DNA of 64,000 nucleotides. Source: Paracyclopina nana. Taxonomy: Eukaryota; Arthropoda; Copepoda; Cyclopoida; Cyclopettidae. Both the position numbers and the translations under genes were made by a program. Location of the stretch: positions 1,448,501 to 1,512,500 of the forward strand of contig JAGUCH010000007.1 in NCBI GenBank assembly GCA_019096065.1, given 5' to 3'. Within the stretch, counting starts at the first letter, position 1, and every line of letters begins with the position of its first letter. Below are positions 54,034 to 64,000 of the stretch, one piece after another. The notes under the pieces are model-generated. The model saw nothing but the letters and a program-made list of their open reading frames with translations, made no database searches and had not been told where the DNA came from.

Positions 54034-56721
54034 TGAGCAGCGGCATTTATCTGGATTTGGCGGTACAAAAATTGGCTAAAAACTGTGGTTGACTTAGTTG
54101 CCAACAGCAACTCTAAATAGTGTAGTAGTATATGGTTTGTCACGTCACGTACGTCTGTCACTAAAAGGGCTTTCACTTTTCTGCTCAGCAGCTCTCTCTG
54201 CTTTGGCTGCTGCTGCTGCTTCTCTCCAAACCTGAGAGAGAAAGCGAGCGCCACAGCTAAACAATCAATACAGCAGAGAAAGGCTAAATCTGATCAAACT
54301 TGAAAAAACCTACAATTACAAGCATCTACTCATTTTTTTATTGTTATCACAGATAACCTTTGAGGAAGTTCACAATATTTTGCTACTTTGGTGGAATTGA
54401 TCAAAAATGGTTCTAATAGGATTTTATTATTTGTGAAAGCCTTATTGGAAGCCAATATTCTCAACAAATTATGAGTACGTCATGTAATTCACTAAAGTCC
54501 AAACCATGTTTGATTTTTGGGGATTAATTTAAGATAAATTCAAAAGTATTTGGAAATACCTGGCAAAAAGCAGGTTTCACCCTTTAGAAATGACAGGCTG
54601 TTACTAAGACATCTCACAGATCATTTTAAGAGCAAAGCCTAAGTTGACCTAACTTTAAAAAAAATGTCATTGTAAAAGAGCTCAATTTCTTTGATGGAGG
54701 GCTCTCCACTTTTGCATGCTTTTAGCAAAGCGGAAAGCAATTCTTTGCCGTCCTTGCTTTTAGCCTGGCTTTCTCAAGCTAAAAAGAGCCTACTTCTTGC
54801 ATAATTTTTTGATAATAAAAAAGAGGACCTTACCGTAGAAGAGGACTTGATGTAAGCTCATGTGGTCGAACACTGGAGACAGCAGCAGCACTAGCAGCTG
54901 AGAGAGGAAATTATTGATTGGACATGTGGTACTATGTAGTAGCTGTGCACCTGCTTCATATAGGAGCTCGTGCACTATATGTCAGCAGCTTATGCTTCCC
55001 AGCTAAATTCCGGCCCTTATGCTACTATAGCGGCAGAAGGAAGCAGACACCGAAGCCGGCTTTTACAGGGGGTGCACAGGGTCATTCAAAAATCACAGAA
55101 AACATAAATATCACCATATACTATACATTTTTCAAAGTGAGCATTTGAATTGGCACTGCTAATTATTGACATAATTGAAGCCCTTTTTCATTTATTAAGG
55201 ATCTGGCTTGAATAAATGGAAACCTGCACCAGTATTGTATAATTGAATTTTTGTGCTTTTTAGAGATGGCTAAAAGCTGTTTTACAATTTTACAACTTTA
55301 AAAGCATATAAGAAAATTTTCATTTTATTTTGCCAAATTATTTTTAGAAAAAGCCTACACTGAGGGCTAGAAAGACCCTGTATGATTTTTACTGAATAAA
55401 CAAGGCTTTTTTTCTTAATTTCTTCAAGCTCTCCAAAATTGACCCTGTGGATGTCAGTGCAAAAATCGACCCCAACTCTCGATTTGGAGAGAAATATGTA
55501 AACTTTCTGAGCTCACCTCCGCTGCACCACTGCAAAGAGTAGCAGAAATTCTGTAAATAAGCTAAGGTCATTTACCCTTGGCTAAGAGGGAAACAAAGGT
55601 GAGCCCTTATCTGTGCTACGGAAGAATTTCGAGCTTGCTCACTCCACAACACAATATGTAAATGTGATATTTGGTTACAGATCATATTAAAAAAATTGAA
55701 CGGAAGTCCACGGCAAAAAAGTACAGTTATTGGAATTGTCAACGAAATGAGACCTTTTGGTGCATCTGCTTTTGCCATCTGCCATGACATGACGTAAAAG
55801 CACGTGCTCAACTTACAGGACATGACCATAGTAAAATGGTCATGCTACAGAGTGACTCAATGAAATTAACTCTTCCTGGCTATGAAAAAATGCACCTTTT
55901 CCCTCGCTCCTTTCTGTGATGAAATGTTGATTTTATGCATCAAAAAAAGCGAGAAAAGCTGCTATACTGAGAGGAAATTAAAAAAGTTTCAGAAGCGCGC
56001 CTTAAAAAAAGCCACTGTGGCGCCACCTAGCTCATTTTTGGCAAAATACCGAAAATTGGATTTTTCTTGAATAACTTCCATTATATTTTTTAAACGACTT
56101 TTAGTTGATTGAACCAGCATGAATGCATCAATATTATTTATTGTAAATATTGAGCAATTTAAGCCAAGAGCTCAAAAATGATTGACTTTTTATAATTGCT
56201 TTCTTTGAAAAAGAAATTCTTTTGAAAGGCTTTTTGTGCAAAAAAGAGGGAAGCATATTAAAGCAAAATTTCATTTAAGGTTGAAAGCTTTTTTCATCTT
56301 GTTAGGTAATCTCATTCCTTTAGCAACTTTTTTTCAGTATGTACCAAGATTGCTTTGTAAGTGTACTCAGTTGTTCTCATGACGTCAGCTGAACTGAGAG
56401 CTTGCCTACGATTGGCTGAAACTTGATAACAATAACAGCATTCAAGTGTACCTTTATTTGGGTGCACACAATTGCATCTCTCCGGTATGGTTTTTGACCA
56501 AAAAACATGTCAACAACAGGAAAAGGTACATCACAATGCAATACCCACCAGCTATAGAAAATAAATCCTAAAATACTTGAAAAAAGTGCCAAAAAGGAAT
56601 TGAATTTCAGTTGCAGTTTTGTGCCTTTTTCTGTGGCTCCTTGCTATAAAATCGCGAAAATCTCAAGGTACACAATTTAACTCAATATACGGATTTTTCT
56701 ATTTTTTCAATTTCAGGCGTC
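54034..56721. other. Long intergenic region upstream of the Kelch gene and the DUF6940 gene
   Basis: A short CTG/CAG run at 54205-54225 lies in the Kelch 5' region. TGACGTCA near 56381 is a CRE-like palindrome. A TATAAAA at about 56645, followed by a donor-like AAGGTACAC at 56666, could mark a non-coding first exon of the DUF6940 gene. I found no exon chain in the remaining 2.5 kb. Confidence 0.45.
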
Positions 56722-57442
56722 ATGTTTAAAACTGAGGATGATGTGAGATTCCAGGCAGAAAAGCTGACTTTTCGCGAGTTTCTTCAGGGATTGCATGAGT
56801 AAGTGACATTACTAATTCACGAACAGAAACATTTTATGTCAATTGCTGGTAATTCATTCTTTTTGTGTGTTTTTTCAGAAGGAATTCCGAGATTTTGAAG
56901 CCCTTCTTGGATATCTTGCAAAATTCCAATAATTACAAATCTTACTACTTTGAAACCCCACCAATCAATGAGGCAAATGTGGACCAAAAAAGCTTCGAAT
57001 TTGTTTTAATAGAGTCAAAAAGTTTGCATAAAAATGGAGTAGATGAACAAGCTTTCAGTGAGCATTTCCCCAAAAGTGGCCAGAAATCTTCCACATTAGC
57101 TGTGACGTTTGCAAACCTGGGAAAAGACGCCATTTTGGTAGCACCATGCCCAACCGAAGAAAAAATGCAATTCTACGGCCATTTGGCGGATTTTATCCGA
57201 AACTGTGATGGAAATCAGGTGAAAAAATTAACTATAACACTCATAAAGAAAAATTATGGATTTTAACAATTTACAACAAGGTTGAAGAATTCTGGAGCCT
57301 TGCTGGCAAAACGATGCTGGAAAGCCTGAAAAATCGTAGAAATCTGTGGTTTTCCACAAGTGGAGATGACGTTGCTTGGTTGCACCTCAGAATTGACACC
57401 TATCCCAAATACTACCAATATGCACCATATAAAAGTAGCTAA
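56722..57442 (+). CDS. DUF6940-family protein
   Basis: Exons: 56722-56798, 56879-57218, 57281-57442 (192 residues). Text fits the DUF6940 family: a TFREFLQGL start, SYYFETPPINE, FEFVLIES, FPKSG, a core ending ILVAPCPTEEKMQFYGHLAD, FWSLAGKTMLESL, and the C-terminal signature LWFSTSGDDVAWLHLRIDTY with PKYYQYAPYK. The function of the family is unknown to me; members I know of are mostly bacterial or fungal. A 5' non-coding exon ending near 56665 is likely because an acceptor (TTTCAG) sits six bases before the ATG. The stop codon overlaps an AATAAA (57442-57447). Convergent with NOS, with tRNA-His between. Confidence 0.82.
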
Positions 57443-58031
57443 ATAAAAAAATGTTCATGCTGGAAAATGTCAAGGGTAAGGCTTGCCATTGAAAGTAGAA
57501 TTGAAATACATAATTTTAGAGCGAGAAGCATAACAACACCACAATAGCCGTGATCGTCTAGTGGTTAGGACCCTGCGTTGTGGCCGCAGTAACCCAGGTT
57601 CGAATCCTGGTCACGGCAGTGTGTGAACACTGTCTCGGCAGTGGTGTAACTTTTTTCTTTTTACTGGTGGCAACAAATAATAACTTCGGCATTTTCATTT
57701 TGAAACACAATTTTTTCGTCCCTCTTTTATGCTTCACATAAATTAAATACAACTTTCGTTTCTTTAAAAAGCAGCCACAGTTCAGCTTAGAATACCTTTT
57801 AATTTTATAAATGCATAGAATAAAATGTACATGAGCAAAGCATTCAAATTGCTTTTCTGGCTATGGCTCAGATAAAGAAGAAAAAATGCAACAAGGGAAG
57901 ATTGCATGGAAAAGAGAAAGTGCACTGAGACAGGAAAGAGAAAAAAATTGGGCTTTTATATTTTGCTCAAAACTCTGGAGAACAAGGAAAACGTATTTTA
58001 CATGGGAAAAGCAATAAGAAAAAGCTAATAG
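57443..58031. other. Space between DUF6940 gene and NOS, carrying tRNA-His
   Basis: Apart from the tRNA at 57547-57618 and its downstream T-run (57647-57661), this holds the 3' flank of NOS. No further gene is supported. Confidence 0.6.
57547..57618 (+). tRNA. tRNA-His (anticodon GTG)
   Basis: A 72-base cloverleaf. The acceptor stem GCCGTGA pairs with TCACGGC, the D arm carries TAGTGGTTA (A box), the anticodon stem CTGCG/CGCAG encloses TTGTGGC with GTG, and the T arm CCAGGTTCGAATCCTGG has a perfect B box. There is no intron. A run of T follows about 30 bases downstream. The discriminator is A. It looks fully functional. Confidence 0.97.
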
Positions 58032-61000
58032 TTAATTTCCAAAAATGTCTTGATTGTATCGCCCTTCATCTTTCATTTGTTGCACAATAGCTTTTGCTCT
58101 TTCAGACGAAATTCTAATGAAAAAAAAGTCATAAAAGAAGGGCAAATGAGGAATTAGACAAAAATGAGACTTACCCACACTCTGTTGAAATGACCGAAAT
58201 GATGGCATTGTTAACAGCCTCAGCCATGGCAATTTTGCCACAAATGTAGACAATTCCGTCTCGCTTGATGAGGGCATCATTAATTAACTTTCCCTCGTCC
58301 AAAATGAGATCTTGGACATGCTTTCTTTTCTCTGGCTCCCTCGAGTAGGCCGAGAATCTCGTCAAAACATCAAAGGCCAATTGATCTGTTTCATTTCGAA
58401 GGAGATCAGCCTCTTTGTCATGGCAACCATAGAAAAGTTGCAGCTTGTTTTGCCTGTTTTTCTGCCTGTCAACACCCTCTGCTTCTTCAAGGCCACATTG
58501 GCTCTCCAAGCAAACCTGCAAAAAACGTAATAAAAATGGCCAAAAAAGGGAAATAAATAAACTTTCACCTGCTCCCAAAATCCCCTGAAAGGTGCCAAAC
58601 CCGAGCCAGCTCCAATGAGGATTAGTGGCACATCTTCGCTGGAGTCTGGCAAATGAAAGTTGAGTGCAGATCGATGATACACTGCCAATTCTTGGCCCGG
58701 AGTCAACTGGTCCAAAAAGTTGGAGCAGATCCCCTTTTTGTCGAGGCCTCCAGAGGTCTGGTAGGCGACCACATTCAAAAGCAGATCAACGTGGGGATTT
58801 TTCGAGGATTGAATGCTCCCATCTTCCTTACACAAATATTCCTTGCAGCTAGCAATGCTATAGAACCTCGGCATCAATGCACTGAGCATCCTCACAAATT
58901 GAGCTGAATCAACCCTGAAAAAAAAGAGTTCTAACTGAAAGTTAGGTGTAATTAGAGCTTTTTTAACCTCAGGGAATCAAAGAGCCTGAAAAGGTCCGAA
59001 ATCGAAGGCTCTAGCTTAGACCTCCAAGCATTGAAGCTTTTGTAGTTGAAGCCCAATTCCTCCAGTTGGGCTCTCTCATCAGGATCCAAAGCTTGCTTGC
59101 TCAATGTCCTGATGAGCTCTTGGCTTGGACACTCTGATAATGACAAGTGGTGCTTCAACAGCCTCCTTAGAGAGGCCGGTGGAAGGCCATTGGTGGAAGA
59201 CACCCAGCCCAGAGCATTGGCAGGCTCCTGGAGTTGCACCACAGTATTGGCAGGATCAGCTGGAAGGCCAGCCATGTGAGACAAGACAAGATCAATTTCC
59301 AGGTCTGGATTGACTGGATAGACAGCTAGATGATCCCCAGGTACGTAGTTGACATTGGAGCCAAATTCCAGCCGAACCAAAATGACTCTTCCATGGCCTT
59401 CAGAGAGGACTTTTTTGGACACAAGCTTGGCCTTGACAACTCCAGTTCTATGCTGAGCTTGAAGATCTATAAGTAATATAAAACACTGAGAAAATATTTA
59501 GTTTCCTAGATAAATTGGCGTTCACCTGAAATGGCAGTGTCAAAATCCTTGGAATCATTGGTGTCCAAGGTCTTCCAACGAGCAACCATGCCAATGTCCT
59601 CCATAACTTGGATTTTTCGCCTGGATCGAACGCGAGCCAACTTGGTCACTCCGGCCTCGTTGCAAATCTGAGTGATGACAATTTTGGACCACTTTTTGAA
59701 CTCTCCTTCGCGGTCACCAAGCTCATCACCAAGGCCAACATTGGTCAGTCGGGTTCCCCTTAATTGGCCAAGAGCATCATCCAGCCACTTTCCAAATCCG
59801 CAAAAGTGAGGATAAGCGCTGGACCCAAGAGCAAAAACAGCAAACCTGAACATAATCACAAAAACAATGAGTATTTAAAAAAATATATGCAAAATCTCAC
59901 TTGAGTTCCTTCAAGGTCTTGATTCTCAAGGACATCCTCTGATTAAGTGTGCTTCCTCTTCGAGTTGATCTTCGCAATGTGCCGCCCTTTCTCTTTAACA
60001 TTGGCTGATCTGATTCAGATTCTAGCAAAGTCTCCGGAATGCTGATCGACTTGGTGTTCAAGATATCCATTTTGGTCAGCCTTTTGTCGATCCAAGCTGC
60101 CAATTTCTCAGCCATCCTTGGCGGATCTCCATTGCCAAAAGTGGAGGCCACAAAGAGGCAAAATCCGGAAATGTCAAACTCGTTGCCACTCGTTTCGTCG
60201 AATCGGTTCATCTCGACGAGTTTCACGTTGAACAAGTCTGACATTTGATTAGACAATCGACTCGCGTATTTCTTGGCCGTTCCAGTCTCAGTGGCATAAA
60301 ATACTTTGACAGTTGGCCTCGCGGCTCGTTTCATCCGGAATAAAGCCACAGCGAAGCGTATGGACCAGATCACGGATTTCAGCTTGAACATCCGCTTCTC
60401 TCCGTCCTCGGGGAATCGATAGTAGGCCCAGGGTAGGACTTGCCTATCCAAGCATGGAGACAAGTTGTAGTGCAGCATTTCCTGATGGTACAGCGGAGTC
60501 AGTGATCCGGACTGAGATGGGTTCAACCAGACCCAATCAGAAGGACAACCACCCCTAGTCTTCATTTCCTCCTTGAAATGCGTCTGGAATTGCTCCGAGA
60601 CTGTGTGCTGATCCACAATGGAGGCTCCAGCCCTGGCAAAGCTGTGCAACGTTGCAAGGTTCATCTCAAAGGCCACTCGATCTTTCCACAACGAGGCATT
60701 GGAGCCTGTATCAAGGCCGAGCACGGTGCCAATTTTCTCCATCAAATTGTACCGATTCGGCTCAAGCAGATCTCGCGTGCCTATCTCCACTGAAGTGTAC
60801 CTAAAAAGTACTTACAATCACTGATAAAAATTAAAAAGTAACCAACTTAGCATACCATCCGGCAAAGGGAGCAGCTGGAAATTCAAGGCCTCCCACTTCA
60901 AGCAGCAATCCGGAGACCATAGGCAGAGCATGCCATTTCAAGCCCATTTCGCCAATCTCCGGTATCGTGGGATGTGTGATTGGCACCAGCATCACGAGAT

Positions 61001-62173
61001 CCTCAGGAATGTCATAGTAGACAGGCACGCACCGATCGTCACTCAGGACAAATGGCAGGACATCGAAATCCGTTTCCTCCTTCTTCGGCGGAGTCCATCC
61101 CAATCTCTGGCAGAACCTGTAATGAACCAATTAACTTGTAGCCAGTAATTTAATTTAATTTCGTCACCTTGTAAAGTCCAAGTGACCCATGTCACCTTTG
61201 GTGACTTCTTTGACATTGCCCTCGTCATCTTTGACCTCTTTGCTGTAGCCGGCGAAAGAAATGCCCATGCCATTCCACACACGTAAATCTGGCTTGCCTG
61301 ATTGCCTCGGCCTGAACACGGTGATGGCAGGCCTCAAAGCACCTCCGTTGGTGCCAAATTCAATGTGATCACAAATGGCTTTGAACATCTCGTCAGTGGT
61401 GTTGACATCATTGCGATGATCAAACAAGACCTAATAATGCACACTGATCATAATGATAATATTTCCAAAAAAGGATTAGATCTTACCAAGCTGTCCCATA
61501 GGATTCTGGCTGAGCATCGAGCCGCATTTCGCCACGCTGTTTTCACCCCGAATTCGAGCTCTTCGAATGTCAAGTCGTAGGTACCGGTGGATTTCAATTG
61601 CTCCAAAACTTGCTCCCATCGAGGCAGAAATTCGTCATCTCTGCGGAAATGGACAGAAACTGAGACGGTAAAGGCGAAGAGTGCCTCAAAAAATCAGCTA
61701 CGCCTCCGTTCCTCGCTCATCTCGTTCAGTTTTCAATGTTTTGTTTACGTTCTCAGTTCAGGGAGTGCACCCGTGCGATTTGGCGGAAAATCTAATCTTG
61801 CTTGTTGGCAAAGTAATTTCGCTCGTGCCATTACACGGAAAACGACAAAATGTGTTTGACCACGTGGTATAAAAGTGTTACCTTTTGTAATAGGAGTAAA
61901 ACTCCTTCAAGAAGTCGTTGGCCTTTTTGTAAATCTCGATTTCGACGAAAACGGGAGGTTTATCCGATCGGTTTTCGCCGATGAGGCTGCCAAAGCAAAC
62001 TCCGTCGCGGCAAGGCCTCGGCTGTCGATTACAATAAAAAGTAAGTAAAATGTTCATATTTTTTGAAAATGGCGCCAAACCTTGCAGTTTTTCGCGTACA
62101 GAGTGTCATAGACAGTTTCTCCCGTCAAATAGTGCTTCAAAGGAATGGCTTTTTTGGCTTCAGCAGTTGTCAT
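58032..62173 (-). CDS. NOS: Nitric oxide synthase
   Basis: Eleven exons: 62081-62173, 61882-62021, 61487-61640, 61168-61430, 60856-61116, 59901-60800, 59526-59845, 58968-59466, 58569-58914, 58175-58515, 58032-58113 (1132 residues). Converts L-arginine to NO and citrulline. Zinc-site CRDGVC (C35, C40), heme ligand in AWRNAARCSARILW (C120), arginine-binding Glu in LYHQEM (about E410), calmodulin-type basic/hydrophobic segment at 438-462, FMN motif YATETG (471-476), a basic insert at about 552-596 with RRSTRRGS, FAD motif RFYSIAS (893-899), NADPH motif GAGSGLAPFRGFW (978-990) and YICGKIAM. There is no N-terminal PDZ. The protein ends at RYNQDIFGN with no extra tail. The heme loop reads RCSAR where most NOS have RCIGR. 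The exon ending at 60856 uses GTATGC, giving the expected GWYTSVEIGTRD. Confidence 0.96.
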
Positions 62174-64000
62174 GATTGCTTTTTTTATATCTAGCTCAAC
62201 TTTTCGTGGGGGGCTTTAGTGAACTGAGCCGTTTGCCTGTTTAATATCTGTCTAAAATAGAGTTTCAGGATTTCCTTTTTGTCAAGTCCTTGATTAAGCC
62301 GAATGCAACATGCTTATCGCAAGCTATAATGCACTGTCTTCATTTTTCGCATTGTTCTACAAAAGGAAGGAGTTTAACCTGTCAAGCTGAAGCTTACTTT
62401 GCTAATAATGTATGATGATTATTTTTAGCCTTGTTTGCGGTTGGTGGTGGTCATCAACTGTAATGTATAGTGTGTTTTTTTGTGAAATTTCTGTCATTGG
62501 GATGCCAGTAGGAGTGGAAGGAGAATAATGTGCAATTTTCCGGTGCTAAGTGAGAAATTCTCAAAGAAGCGCTTCTCTTTGGTTGCTGTGCAGTGTGTGT
62601 TCACCTGTTCTACATCTAATGCTTATACCTCTTCTTTAGTTGAGAATTTCTTGCAGCACAGACCAGAGTGTGGTGCATGACTCCTTGCTTTTTTGCTGTA
62701 GCAAGTACAGTAACACAATTTTAGTGCTTGTGTCAGTCGATGATAATTTCTCCACCCTCTGCAAAGGAGCTTTGGTAAGCTGCAAAAGTTGCATATATTT
62801 TCAAAATGAAGAAATGAGCCATTCACACCTGGCTTAATTCTGCACCCTTTTCCTCATTAAGGAAGTAAATCTTGCTGATCTTAATTAAGATTACAAGTCT
62901 GCCCTTTAACTGGTTATGCTGAAGCCAACTCCCTTTATTTCTTGTATCCATAGCATTGGAATAACCAGCCAAAAAATGCTCATTTTTTGTGATTTATTCT
63001 GGGAAAATGGCACAGATTTCAATTGTTTTTAGCTGATGGCAATCCCAGCTAATTATTTAAACGCTGCTCTGCAGTTAGCTGCTAATTTTAATTCCCATGG
63101 TGTCACGTCTCTGTGAAAATGGAGCCAAGATGACTCTTCTGAATTTGTCATTTTAGCTATGCGTGACTGATCCAAGATAAGCTCTTAATAAATTAGTCCA
63201 CTGCCAAACAGCTCTTCTTTTTTTTTGGCTTGCCAAAAAAGCACGAAAAAAGGTTTTCCCCTTGATGTGATGTGAGAAACAGTCATGCACAGTTAAGCCT
63301 AGTTTAACACTTGAAAATCAAGACACTCAATTTGACAAGAAATTTTAATTCCTACAAATTGAATGCTGCATTGTTGCCAGAAAAGCGGAATTAGCTTTGT
63401 AAATATCTATTTTTATGGGGAAGTGGGTGATAAAAGGAAGATGGTCATTTTCAAACCAATCACTAAAATCATAAAAAATCTCTTTTGCCAAGCAATATTT
63501 CAAATTGATAAATTTTCCAAAATAACCTAAATAATCATGGTATAAACCGCTTTTTAATTGACATCTCGCATTTTCTCACTCATCTCCTTTGTTCGTTTTC
63601 GTGGCGTTATTACAATTGTTGCTTTATCCGGAAATGTCGAATTAAACGCGTTGTGTATTGATTTCTCGGTGCCTGCATCCTAAAATTATTTGATCATTTT
63701 CCATGGGAAGAACACATCATTTTGATCATTGTCCAAAAACCTTCGTTATTTCAAATGCTCAATTCCGATTTTTTTTCTTCTAAAAAATCCTAAAATCCAC
63801 AGTGGACTCTTTTACCCCATTTCCGCGCATAGCATTCAAATCAAATTCTGAATTTGAAAACCGGCAAATCTTAATGGGATGACTACTTAGTAAAAGAGCC
63901 AAAAAGTTGAAGAAAAAGCCTCTTTTGTTAAATGTTAACGGTTGTTTCAATGAAAAAAGTAAACAACCTTGTTTTTCGCTCGAATAATCCGCGGCAAATA
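62174..64000. other. Region upstream of NOS, no gene seen
   Basis: It should contain the NOS promoter and possibly 5' non-coding exons. AT-rich, with T- and A-runs; open frames near 62640-62840 overlap on both strands and have no family resemblance. No repeat or RNA gene is supported. Confidence 0.45.

Noticed and set aside
60831..60860. NOS exon extended to read GWYAKLVTF
   Set aside because: Using the earlier GTATGC donor restores the conserved GWY-TSVEIGTRD join and the reading frame. The extension runs into a stop.

Overview
The window is nuclear DNA from an arthropod-like animal. The genes are split by mostly very short introns (about 50-100 bp, GT-AG, one GC-AG), the flanking DNA is AT-rich, and the protein families are animal ones: fused mitochondrial P5CS, SVOP, COP9 subunit 3, a POT peptide transporter, nitric oxide synthase, BTB-Kelch, C-type lectins. 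Three genes carry the arthropod CUB-family signature (NGTCYT..EC...GG..SG.CA.GFGVCC). A springtail or crustacean is my best guess. An apparently intact outer-dynein-arm docking gene (ODAD4) argues for a lineage that keeps motile axonemes. Every exon chain listed as complete adds up to a whole number of codons with matching intron phases, but none has been checked against RNA.

Layout, left to right. A CUB-family gene runs off the left edge (minus). P5CS (plus) meets a membrane C-type lectin (minus) tail to tail. That lectin is head to head with a secreted lectin (plus), which in turn converges on an SVOP-like transporter (minus) whose introns are full of GTGGTC minisatellites. COPS3 (minus) follows, then a small secreted peptide, a membrane-anchored FkbM-type methyltransferase and, only about 100 bp after its stop codon, a membrane-anchored BNR_4-family protein (all plus). 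Two near-identical seven-helix receptor genes lie in tandem at 23-27.5 kb.

From 29 to 40 kb sit two divergent CUB-family genes. The plus-strand one is stretched to 8.5 kb because two of its introns have collected at least six inverted-repeat elements, including a 2.9-kb foldback element with a 313-bp tandem core and a Mutator-like element with a 9-bp target-site duplication. Then come a POT transporter (minus), a short secreted ORF, ODAD4 (plus), an unassigned exon chain (plus), a BTB-BACK-Kelch gene (minus), a DUF6940 gene (plus), tRNA-His (plus) and a complete 1132-residue nitric oxide synthase (minus). The last 1.8 kb holds no gene I can support.

Functionally there is no single pathway. 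The lectins, the CUB proteins and NOS could share immune or extracellular roles. The FkbM-BNR pair looks like a two-gene carbohydrate-modifying unit. The rest is housekeeping or signalling.
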